A DNA stretch of 64,000 bases from assembly GCF_000156375.1 (NCBI RefSeq), contig NZ_DS996353.1, positions 57,187 to 121,186 on the forward strand. The letters run 5' to 3'. Positions within the stretch are counted from its first letter, which is position 1; the number at the start of each line of letters is the position of its first letter. Position numbers and translations under genes: made by a program. The stretch comes from Desulfovibrio piger ATCC 29098 (GTDB lineage: Bacteria; Desulfobacterota; Desulfovibrionia; Desulfovibrionales; Desulfovibrionaceae). Positions 19,163-26,825 of the stretch are shown one piece after another. Under the pieces are notes generated by a model. That model was not told the DNA's origin. It saw only the letters and a program-made list of their open reading frames with translations, and made no database searches.

Positions 19163-21526
19163 ATGAGCATTTCCATGAACAGCCAGAGCGCGCTGCATGA
19201 AGTGGAGTCCCGCTGCACGCAGGAGCGCCCGCCCCGTTGCCAGTCCCTGTGTCCGCTGGGTCTGGACGCGCGCGCCTTCCTGGGCCATGCCGCCGAAGGC
19301 CGCTGGAGCGATGCCCGCAAACAGCTGGAACGTTATCTGCCCCTGCCGGGCCTGCTGGCCCGCATCTGCGACCATCCCTGCGAGCAGGGGTGCCTGCGCG
19401 GCGATCTGGGGGGCGCCGTCAACCTGCACGGACTGGAGATCTTCTGCACGGAGCATCTGGGCGTGCAGACCCGTTCCCTGCCCATGCCGCGCAAACAAAA
19501 GCGCATCGCCGTCATCGGTGCCGGTCTGGCCGGTCTGGTCTGCGCCTGGGATCTGGCAGGCAAGGGCTATCCCGTGACCGTCTTCCATGAAGGCGAGCCT
19601 CAAGCGCAGCTGTTGTCCTGCTGGCCCGTGCTGGCCGGGGCGGGGGCCGCTGCCCTGGATGCCGAATGGGAGGCCCTGGGCCGCCGGGGCGTGCGCTTTG
19701 AACAGGCCCGCACGGATGCGGCCTGTCTGCAACAGGCTGCCGGGGAGTACGACGGCGTCCTGCTGGATGCCGGTGCCCTGCCGGAACTGGCGCCCGCGGA
19801 ATCCGGCATGGAGGCGCAGATCCTGCACTGGCGGGACAATATCTGCTGCGCGGGCTGGGCCAGCGTCACGCCTACGGGCCACCGTTTCGCGTCCGCGTCG
19901 CGGCAGGCGGGGCAGGGCAGGAGCGCTGCCCGGACCCTGGAACGCCTGGTGGCCGGCGTGTCCCTGACCGCGGCCCGGGATACCGACGAACGCAGCCTGT
20001 TCACCGAGCTGGACGGCATCGCGCCGGTGGAGCGGGTCCTGCCCGTCGCGGAAACCTATTCCGAGGCGGAGGCCCGGCAGGAGGCCGGACGCTGCCTGCA
20101 ATGCCAGTGCCTGGTCTGCGTCAAGGCCTGCGTCTATCTGCAAAAATACAAGGGCTATCCTCGCGTCTACGCCCGCCAGATGTACAATAATGCGGCCATC
20201 GTCAAAGGCCTGCATCTGGCCAACAACCTCATCAACGGCTGCGCCCTGTGCGGCCAGTGCGAGGAACTGTGCCCCGAGAATTTCTCCATGGCCGAGCTCT
20301 GCCTGAGCGCACGGCAGGACATGGTGGAGCGCGGCGTCATGCCGCCTTCGGCCCATGAATTCGCGCTGGAGGACATGGAAGCCGCCAGCGGCCCGGAATG
20401 CGCCCTGAGCATCAAGGGAGGGGAGGGCGGCTGGCTGTTCTTCCCCGGCTGCCAGCTGGCGGCCTCGCGCGGGGAACAGGTGGAAGCCCTTTATGCCTGG
20501 CTGCGTGAGGCGCTGGCCGGGCAGGGCGAGTTTGCCCCCGGCCTGGAACGCGGGCCCGTGAGCCTGCTGCTGCGCTGTTGCGGCATCCCGGCACGCTGGG
20601 GCGGTCGTGAAGCGCTTTTCGCCCAGCAGGCGCAGGAACTGCGGCAGCAATGGGAAGAGCTGGGCAGGCCGCGGATCATGGCCGCCTGCTCGTCCTGTCT
20701 CGCCGTCCTGCGCGAGGTCCTGCCCGAGGCGCGGGCCCTTTCCCTTTGGGAAGTGCTGGATGCCCTGCCGTGGCCCGAAGGCCTCCCCGGCGGTGCTGGC
20801 CGGGGCACGCTGCTGACCATGCAGGATCCCTGCACGGCCCGGTACGATAGGGCATGGCAGGAGGCCGTGCGCTCGCTGGCGCGCAAGGCGGGCATGGTCC
20901 CGGAAGAGCCGCCGCAGGGGCGCGACAGGACGGCCTGCTGCGGCTATGGCGGTCTGGTCTGGTGCGCCCAGCCGGAACTGGCCGATGCCATGGCCGGTCA
21001 CCGGGCCGAAGGGCTGCCGCATGCGGCCCTCAGCTCCTGCATCATGTGCCGTGACCGTCTGGCGGGCAGCGGCAAGCCCGGGCTGCATCTGCTGGACCTG
21101 CTGCCGCAGCTGGCCCCGCTGGCCCACGGTCTGGAGCCGGAAAAGGGCCCCGGCCTTTCGGAGCGGCGCGCCCGTCGTGCGGCCTTGCGCCGTCGCCTGG
21201 CCCGTGTCTGGCTGGGGCAGGAAGTTGCCGAACCGGCCGCCGGACGGCTGGATCTGATTCCCGGTCTGCTGGAAGAGCTGGAGCGCCGCCATATCCTGCT
21301 GGAAGACGTGAACGGGGCCGTGGCGGCCGTGGAAGCGGAAAAGGCTTATTTCGTGGATGCGGAGAGCGGCCATCGTCTGGGCGCGTGGCGGCCGCGCAAC
21401 GTGACCTTCTGGGTGGAATATACGGAAGAAGGTGGGCGCTGGCTGCTGCATGATGCCTGGTGCCACCGGATGCGCGTACCGGGCAGCGGCGGCGTGCAGG
21501 AAAACGGCTGCTGCGGGGAGGCGTAA
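19163..21526 (+). CDS. Flavin / multi Fe-S / CCG-domain oxidoreductase (dicluster-binding fusion)
   Basis: 787 residues with a composite architecture. Residues 1-100 form a GltD-like N-terminal Fe-S domain (Cys26, 30, 73, 77). FAD-binding GAGLAGL is at 119-125, but the flavin region is only about 190 residues, too short for the usual additional NAD(P)H Rossmann domain. Two Fe-S centres follow (Cys311-323 and Cys360, 363, 366, 370). Two heterodisulfide-reductase-type cysteine-rich domains come next (PGC at 428-430 with RCCG at 471-474; DPC at 555-557 with ACCG at 591-594 and SSCIMC at 624-629). The layout suggests electron bifurcation or disulfide/thiol redox work beside Mop. I recall this as the DVU_1558-type dicluster-binding family. 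It opens an eight-gene overlapping operon. Confidence 0.85.
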   Translation: MSISMNSQSALHEVESRCTQERPPRCQSLCPLGLDARAFLGHAAEGRWSDARKQLERYLPLPGLLARICDHPCEQGCLRGDLGGAVNLHGLEIFCTEHLGVQTRSLPMPRKQKRIAVIGAGLAGLVCAWDLAGKGYPVTVFHEGEPQAQLLSCWPVLAGAGAAALDAEWEALGRRGVRFEQARTDAACLQQAAGEYDGVLLDAGALPELAPAESGMEAQILHWRDNICCAGWASVTPTGHRFASASRQAGQGRSAARTLERLVAGVSLTAARDTDERSLFTELDGIAPVERVLPVAETYSEAEARQEAGRCLQCQCLVCVKACVYLQKYKGYPRVYARQMYNNAAIVKGLHLANNLINGCALCGQCEELCPENFSMAELCLSARQDMVERGVMPPSAHEFALEDMEAASGPECALSIKGGEGGWLFFPGCQLAASRGEQVEALYAWLREALAGQGEFAPGLERGPVSLLLRCCGIPARWGGREALFAQQAQELRQQWEELGRPRIMAACSSCLAVLREVLPEARALSLWEVLDALPWPEGLPGGAGRGTLLTMQDPCTARYDRAWQEAVRSLARKAGMVPEEPPQGRDRTACCGYGGLVWCAQPELADAMAGHRAEGLPHAALSSCIMCRDRLAGSGKPGLHLLDLLPQLAPLAHGLEPEKGPGLSERRARRAALRRRLARVWLGQEVAEPAAGRLDLIPGLLEELERRHILLEDVNGAVAAVEAEKAYFVDAESGHRLGAWRPRNVTFWVEYTEEGGRWLLHDAWCHRMRVPGSGGVQENGCCGEA

Positions 21527-21527
21527 G

Positions 21528-21743
21528 ATGAGTATCGGTCCCAATTATGAACCGGATGGCGGCAGCTGGACCTGCGGCCGTTGCGGTTGCCCGTTGGAAC
21601 AGGGCAAGGTGCAGGTCTTTTACCTCAACAGCGCTTTCGACGTCATGCTGCCGCGCTGTCCGCAATGCGGGCTGACCATGGTGCCCAAGTCGCTGGCCGA
21701 GGGCAAGATGCTGGAAGTGGAAGCTCTTCTGGAAGACAAGTGA
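21528..21743 (+). CDS. Small CxxC...CxxC protein (DVU_1557-type redox / zinc-ribbon)
   Basis: 71 residues from the ATG at 21528 with GGAGGCGTAAG directly upstream; the frame is also open inside the preceding gene, so a longer start should be discounted. Cys16-x2-Cys19 (with Cys21 adjacent) and Cys44-x2-Cys47 form a four-cysteine knuckle suited to zinc or a rubredoxin-like iron site. It starts one base after the preceding stop, and its stop overlaps the next start. Function unknown. Conservation of this tiny gene in the operon suggests it is a redox partner or chaperone for its neighbours. Confidence 0.75.
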   Translation: MSIGPNYEPDGGSWTCGRCGCPLEQGKVQVFYLNSAFDVMLPRCPQCGLTMVPKSLAEGKMLEVEALLEDK

Positions 21744-22444
21744 GCCAGCTCTACACCCGGCCGGAATTCAGGCGTATCGCGGGCGAGCACTGGCGGCCCG
21801 GCGGGACGGAGATCACGGACAGGCTGCTGGTCCTGGGGCGGCGCTGGCATGATGCCGGGCCGGAGGGCCGCATCCTGGACGTGGGCTGCGGGCCCGGCGG
21901 CAGCGTGCGCCATCTGCGGCAGCAGGGGAGGCAGGTCTGGGGCCTGGATACCGTGCTGCGCCCCCAGTGGCGGGCGGAAACACCGGCAGAGGCCGGGGGA
22001 CTGCCGTATCTGGTGGCCGATGCCTGCGCCGGCTTGCCCCTGCGGGACAGCGTGCTGGACATGATTTTGTGCGAATGCGTGCTGTCCGTGTTGCCGGACA
22101 CGGCGGCCTTCCTGCGGGAGGCCCGGCGCGTCTTACGGCCGGGCGGCCTGCTGGCGTGCAGCGATCTGTACCGACGTGGGGAAGAGGGCATCCTTGTACC
22201 GCAGCCCGCCGGCTGTGCGGCCGGGGCCCGCTCCCGTACGGAGTGGACGGCGCTGTGCGAAGGGGCGGGCTTCACTGTCCGACATTTCGAGGATGCCAGC
22301 CCGGCCCTGGCCCGTCTGGCCGCGGCGCTGGTCTGGTATGGCGACAGGCAGAGCCTGCAGGAATGGGGCCTGTGCGGTCCCGACTGCGGCGGCGCGGCGG
22401 CCCGGCCCGGTTATGCGCTCTGGATCGCGCAAAAGGAGGAATGA
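21740..22444 (+). CDS. Class I SAM-dependent methyltransferase (DVU_1556-type)
   Basis: 234 residues from GTG 21740, which overlaps the preceding stop (GTGA). An in-frame upstream extension exists but lies inside the previous gene. Motif I ILDVGCGPGG is near residue 54; the acidic motif II residue and a LILCECVLSVLPDTAAFLRE-like motif IV/V region follow, then ARRVLRPGGLL (post II). This is the UbiE/Methyltransf_11 layout. The substrate is not evident; location argues for a cofactor or metabolite related to the Mo-hydroxylase island. The GTG start relies on coupling. Confidence 0.85.
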   Translation: MSQLYTRPEFRRIAGEHWRPGGTEITDRLLVLGRRWHDAGPEGRILDVGCGPGGSVRHLRQQGRQVWGLDTVLRPQWRAETPAEAGGLPYLVADACAGLPLRDSVLDMILCECVLSVLPDTAAFLREARRVLRPGGLLACSDLYRRGEEGILVPQPAGCAAGARSRTEWTALCEGAGFTVRHFEDASPALARLAAALVWYGDRQSLQEWGLCGPDCGGAAARPGYALWIAQKEE

Positions 22445-22905
22445 TGCATCCCCTGATGATGGATCTTTTGCCGCTGGTGCGGCAGGGCTATTGTTGCAGC
22501 CAGCTGCTGGTGCAGTTGCTGGTGCAGGCCCAGGGCAGGGAAGTGCCGGATCTGGTGCGGGCCCTGCACGGCCTTTGTCACGGCATCGGCCAGTCCGGCG
22601 GGCCTTGCGGCCTGCTCACGGGCGGGGCTTGTGTGCTGGCCCTGCTGGCGGGCAAGGGCGCGGAAGGCGAGGAGCCCCATCCCATGCTGGCTCCTCTGCT
22701 CAATGACTATGCCGGCTGGTTCTACGAGCGTACGGCGGCCTATGGCGGCCATTCCTGCGAACAGGTGGCGCTAGGACTGGGAGCGCGTACGGGGGAGAGC
22801 GCGGAGCCCGATCCCGTGGCCTGCGGCGACCTGCTGGCCGAATGCTGGGAAAAGATCCTGGAACTGATCCAGACCTACGATCTGGATTTCATGGCCCATG
22901 CCTGA
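22444..22905 (+). CDS. C-GCAxxG-C-C family redox protein (DVU_1555-type)
   Basis: 153 residues from ATG 22444, 4 bases after AGGAGG; ATG 22441 is directly adjacent and also possible. It shows the family's cysteine pattern: GYCCSQ near residue 16, a variant core SGGPCGLLTGG around residue 52, HSCEQV near 100, and VACGDLLAECW near the C-terminus. Such proteins are helical and probably redox-active or metal-binding; none has a firmly assigned reaction that I know of. It overlaps the methyltransferase stop and the radical SAM start. Confidence 0.85.
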   Translation: MHPLMMDLLPLVRQGYCCSQLLVQLLVQAQGREVPDLVRALHGLCHGIGQSGGPCGLLTGGACVLALLAGKGAEGEEPHPMLAPLLNDYAGWFYERTAAYGGHSCEQVALGLGARTGESAEPDPVACGDLLAECWEKILELIQTYDLDFMAHA

Positions 22906-24358
22906 GGTAGATGTGGAGATATTGCACGAGACCCAGAGCCTGTGCCCTGTCTGCCTGCGACGGCTGGATGCCCGCTATGTGCGGCGGGGGCAGAACATCC
23001 TTCTGGAGCGTACCTGCCCGGAACACGGTACCTTTGCCGTGGACATCTGGCACGACCGGACGGAAGGGGGCGTCACCCCGCCGCGTTTCGACGGTTGGCC
23101 ACGGCCCAAAACGCCCTCGTATCCGCGTGAGCCGCGCACGGCGGTCCGGCACGGCTGTCCCTATGATTGCGGTTTGTGCCCGGTCCATGCTCAGCATACC
23201 TGCACGGGACTGGTGGAAGTGACCCTGCGCTGCAATATGGCCTGCCCCATCTGCTATGCGGCGGCCGGCGGCGCTGTACCTGACGATCCTTCCCTGGAGA
23301 CCGTGGGCTTTCAGCTGGACAGTCTGCGCCGGGCCTCGCCGGGCTGCAATGTCCAGCTTTCCGGCGGCGAGCCCACCGTGCGCGACGATCTGCCCGCCAT
23401 CATCCGCATGGCCCGGGAGCGAGACTTCGGTCTGTTGCAGGTCAACAGCAACGGCCTGCGGCTGGGACTGGAAGAGGGCTATGCCCGAAAGCTGCGCGAG
23501 GCCGGGCTGGATTCCGTCTATCTGCAATGGGACAGCCCCGATCTGGAGGGGTGTCTGCCTTTGCGGGGGGCCGTGGCCCTGCCGGGGGGACTGGATCTGC
23601 TGGCGGTCAAGCGCCGGGCCGTGGAGCGGTGCACGGCCGCCGGTCTGGGCGTGGTGCTGGTGGCCACCGTGGCCCGGGGCGTCAATGACGACCGTCTGGG
23701 GGCCCTGCTGCGTCTGGCGCTGGAGCTGGGCCCCGGCGTGCGCGGGCTGCATATCCAGCCCGTGGCTCGCTTCGGCCGCTATCCCGGGCGGCTGGAAGAC
23801 GGCCTTCGCTTCACCCTCAGCGATGTGATGACGGCCCTGTGCCGTCAGGCCCCGCAGTGGCTGCGCATGGAGCATTTCCATCCGCCGGGCTGCGAACATT
23901 CGCTTTGTTCTTTCAGTTCGCTCTATGCGCGGGAAAAGGCGGCGGACGGCAGCCCCTCTCTGCGCTGGCTGCCTGATGCGGCCCGTTCCTGCTGCGGCCC
24001 TGCCGTGGACAAGCTACCGATCCCGGCGGCCGAAGGGGCGCGCAAGTCCCGGCAGTTCGTGGCCAGCCACTGGCGCGGTGACGACAGGCCCCGGGACGAG
24101 GGCAAGGCGGCGCTGGCCGATGACTTCGGCCGTTTCCTGGCCCGTGCCGGGGCCGAACAGCGTTTCACCCTTTCCTGCATGGCCTTTCAGGACGCGCTCT
24201 CTCTGGACGTGGAGCGGGTGCGCGGCTGCTGCATCCATGTGGTGCGCCCCGATGGCCGCATGATCCCTTTCTGCCTCCACAACCTCACGTCCACGGAAGG
24301 CCGGATGCTCTATTCGCAGCGTCTGGCTTGCGGGGAGAGGAAAGATGACAGCATCTAG
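22898..24358 (+). CDS. Radical SAM enzyme of the Tes/MJ0619-like type (TrsS family)
   Basis: 486 residues. An N-terminal cysteine region has Cys16-x2-Cys19, Cys40 (TCPEHG), then HGCPYDCGLCPVHAQHTC (Cys87, 91, 94, 102). The radical SAM motif CNMACPIC (Cys112, 116, 119) follows, then SGGEPT (155-160). The C-terminus ends with FQDALSLDVERVRGCCIHVV and PDGRMIPFC, strongly reminiscent of archaeal tetraether lipid synthase Tes and MJ0619, which join carbons using several Fe-S clusters. I recall this family as the radical SAM (seleno)protein TrsS. No lipid genes are near, so a different substrate is likely. It overlaps both neighbours by 8 and 14 bases. Confidence 0.88.
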   Translation: MPEVDVEILHETQSLCPVCLRRLDARYVRRGQNILLERTCPEHGTFAVDIWHDRTEGGVTPPRFDGWPRPKTPSYPREPRTAVRHGCPYDCGLCPVHAQHTCTGLVEVTLRCNMACPICYAAAGGAVPDDPSLETVGFQLDSLRRASPGCNVQLSGGEPTVRDDLPAIIRMARERDFGLLQVNSNGLRLGLEEGYARKLREAGLDSVYLQWDSPDLEGCLPLRGAVALPGGLDLLAVKRRAVERCTAAGLGVVLVATVARGVNDDRLGALLRLALELGPGVRGLHIQPVARFGRYPGRLEDGLRFTLSDVMTALCRQAPQWLRMEHFHPPGCEHSLCSFSSLYAREKAADGSPSLRWLPDAARSCCGPAVDKLPIPAAEGARKSRQFVASHWRGDDRPRDEGKAALADDFGRFLARAGAEQRFTLSCMAFQDALSLDVERVRGCCIHVVRPDGRMIPFCLHNLTSTEGRMLYSQRLACGERKDDSI

Positions 24359-25604
24359 TCCGAATCCCGCGACGAAAGCGCAGAGCAGGGCACAGGCGCT
24401 GTCGCTCCTGCCCCCGGCCGTCCGGCAGGCCCTGGAACACCCCGGCCCTTTCGCGCTGGGGCTGGATGCCTGGCTGGCGGCGGAGTGCGGCGCGACGCAC
24501 CCCGAAGAGCTGGCCGCCGCGGTGCGGGCACGCCAGCTGGAGCTGCTCAATGCCGATCTGTGCCATATGGCGAAGCACAGCTCCCTGTACCGGCAGCGCC
24601 TGATGGGGGTCGGGCGCTGGTCCGCGGCGGGCTTGCGTCCTTTGCGCGATCTTTCCGAGCTGGCGGAGCTGCCGTTCACCACGGCCGACGACCTGCGTCC
24701 CGGCGAGGCGCTGCTCTGTGTCTCGCGTGACGAGGTGGCACGCATGGTCACGGTGAGCACCTCCGGCAGTACGGGCGCACCCAAGCGGCTGGCCTTCAGT
24801 GATGCCGAGCTGGCGCGCACGCGGGATTTCTTTGCCGTGGGCATGGCCCAGATGGTATCGGCAGGGCAGCATGTGGCCGTGCTGTTGCCGGGCGCCCACC
24901 GTCCGCGGGGTATCACGGATCTGCTGGCCGGGAGCTTGGCGCCGCAGGGGGTGCGCGTGACGGCCTGCATGGAACTGGCCGACCTGCTGCTGTGCGTGCC
25001 GGATCAGGCCCCGGAAGGGACGGCGGCCCGTCTGGCGGCTGTGCGTGCCGCCTGGCGGGCGCTTGCGGCCACGGCGCCCGCCGGTCTGGGGCTCGTGCTC
25101 CTGCCCCGCCAGATGGAGTGCCTGTGGCGTGCCTTTCCCCAGACGCCGCCGGGCCTGTGCGCCGCCCTGTGCGCCGCCGACTGGCTGGATCCCGGCCTGC
25201 GCCTTCAGGTGGAGCAGAGCTGGGACTGCCTTGTGCTGGATCATTACGGCTCCACGGAGAGCGCCTTTGCCGGGGCCGTGCAGTGCCGCTGCCGTGAGGG
25301 GCGGCATGTGCGGGCCCTGGACCTGCTGCTGGAGATAGTCCATCCTGTGACGGGCAAGGTCCTGCCTGCGGGCGAGACCGGGGAACTGGTCATCACCACA
25401 TTGCAGCGGCGGGCCATGCCCTTGTTGCGCTACCGTACGGGGGATATGGCCAGCCTGCTGGACGGGCCCTGTGCCTGCGGCAGTCCGTTGCCGCGGCTGG
25501 GGCCGGTGCTGGGGCGCATCGAGTATGATGGACAGGGATTTCGAGTGACGCATCCCCGCAAAGGGGGGAGCGAGGAGAGGAGGTCATGCGCCATTACGCT
25601 TTGA
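24345..25604 (+). CDS. PaaK-like adenylating enzyme lacking the C-terminal domain (DVU_1553-type)
   Basis: 419 residues. The ATP-binding P-loop STSGSTGAPK is at residues 138-147, DHYGSTES forms the A5-like motif, and YRTGDMA the A7-like motif, so carboxylate adenylation is expected. The chain stops about 30 residues after the hinge GRIEYDG (A8), so the roughly 100-residue mobile domain that PaaK uses for thioester formation is missing. The enzyme may therefore make an acyl-adenylate without CoA transfer, or use a partner. The start overlaps the radical SAM gene by 14 bases and the end overlaps the next gene by 19. Confidence 0.82.
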   Translation: MTASSPNPATKAQSRAQALSLLPPAVRQALEHPGPFALGLDAWLAAECGATHPEELAAAVRARQLELLNADLCHMAKHSSLYRQRLMGVGRWSAAGLRPLRDLSELAELPFTTADDLRPGEALLCVSRDEVARMVTVSTSGSTGAPKRLAFSDAELARTRDFFAVGMAQMVSAGQHVAVLLPGAHRPRGITDLLAGSLAPQGVRVTACMELADLLLCVPDQAPEGTAARLAAVRAAWRALAATAPAGLGLVLLPRQMECLWRAFPQTPPGLCAALCAADWLDPGLRLQVEQSWDCLVLDHYGSTESAFAGAVQCRCREGRHVRALDLLLEIVHPVTGKVLPAGETGELVITTLQRRAMPLLRYRTGDMASLLDGPCACGSPLPRLGPVLGRIEYDGQGFRVTHPRKGGSEERRSCAITL

Positions 25605-26824
25605 TACTGGCTGCCGGTGCGGCGTCCCGCATGGGACGGTGCAAGGCCCTGCTGCCGCTGCCCTTCCCGGACGGGGAGTGCTGTGCTCTGGAGCGGCTGG
25701 CCCGGATGTACGCTTTTTGCGGGCAGCGCTTCGTGGTCACCGGGCATCATGCGGGGCTGCTGGAGCCGGCGGCACCCGGCTGGGGCCTGCGCGCTGTCCG
25801 CAATCCCCGCCCGGAAGACGGCATGTTCTCCTCCATCCGTGCGGGGCTCCGTGCCGTGCTGGAACAGGCCCGGGCGGAGGGCGTGGAGCCGGAGCAGGGC
25901 GGCGTGTTCGTCCATCCTGTGGACGTGCCCCTGACCCGGCGCCTGACGCTGCTGGCCCTGCTGCGGGCCGCGGACGTCCTGCCGGGGACGGCCCTGCAGG
26001 CGGCGTTCTGTGGCGAGCCGGGGCATCCCGTGTTCCTGCCCCTTTCCCTTGTGCCCGCCATCCTTGCCCATGACGGACATGATGGCCTGCGCGGTGCGCT
26101 GGCGGTTGTTCCCTGTCGTCAGGTACCGGTGGCCGATGCCGCCATGCTGCCGGATATGGATACTCCCGAACAGTACGCGATCCTGCAGACCATGGCCGCC
26201 GGCCACGATGCCCTGACGCGGGACGAGGCCGAGGGCCTGCTGCTCCAGGCCGGTGTGCCGGAGCGGGGCCTGCGCCATGCGCTGGCCGTAGGCCGGGTGG
26301 CGGAAGCCCTGTGCGGAGCCCTGGCGGAGGCCCGTGGGGAGGAGGATCCCGTGGAGACGGCTTTGGCGCTGGCCTCCGGCCTGACGCACGATATCTGCAA
26401 GGGCGTGCATGGCCATGAGGCCGCCGGGGGGCGGTTGCTGGCCCGTCTCGGGTTTTCCCGCATGGCCGCCATCGTGGCGGCCCACAGGGACCAGAGCGTC
26501 CCGGCGGAAAAAAAGCTGGGTGCGCACGAGCTGGTCTATCTGGCGGACAAATACTGCCGGGGCGGTATCTGGGTGCCGGTGGCCCAACGTTTTGCCCAGA
26601 AACTGGAAGAGTTCGGCGCTGATCCGGGCGCCCGGGCCGGTATCGAAGGGCGGCGCGACCGGGCATTGGCCCTGGAACGGCGGCTGGCCGTGGAGCTGGG
26701 GCGTGACCCCGCACAGCTGGCGCGGAAAGTGCTGGATGCGGCGGACATCAATACGCGCGCGCAGATGCTGGATGCCCGGCGGTCTCTCTGGACACCGCCG
26801 TGCCCGCTGGCGGAAGAGGTATAG
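25586..26824 (+). CDS. MocA-like molybdopterin nucleotidyltransferase fused to an HD domain (DVU_1551-type)
   Basis: 412 residues in two domains. Residues 1-205 match MocA/MobA: LILAAGAASRMGRCKALLPL, then GMFSSIRAG, HPVDVPL, GEPGHPVF and DMDTPEQY. The GxPGHP and DxDTP motifs fit E. coli MocA, CTP:molybdopterin cytidylyltransferase. Residues about 228-330 form an HD phosphohydrolase-like domain with His231, His268-Asp269, His277, His300 and Asp321. Mop-type enzymes need the cytosine dinucleotide cofactor, so this is the obvious supplier. The HD domain may remove phosphate from a precursor or side product. The start is preceded by GAGAGGAGG. CTP rather than GTP use is inferred. Confidence 0.87.
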   Translation: MRHYALILAAGAASRMGRCKALLPLPFPDGECCALERLARMYAFCGQRFVVTGHHAGLLEPAAPGWGLRAVRNPRPEDGMFSSIRAGLRAVLEQARAEGVEPEQGGVFVHPVDVPLTRRLTLLALLRAADVLPGTALQAAFCGEPGHPVFLPLSLVPAILAHDGHDGLRGALAVVPCRQVPVADAAMLPDMDTPEQYAILQTMAAGHDALTRDEAEGLLLQAGVPERGLRHALAVGRVAEALCGALAEARGEEDPVETALALASGLTHDICKGVHGHEAAGGRLLARLGFSRMAAIVAAHRDQSVPAEKKLGAHELVYLADKYCRGGIWVPVAQRFAQKLEEFGADPGARAGIEGRRDRALALERRLAVELGRDPAQLARKVLDAADINTRAQMLDARRSLWTPPCPLAEEV

Positions 26825-26825
26825 C

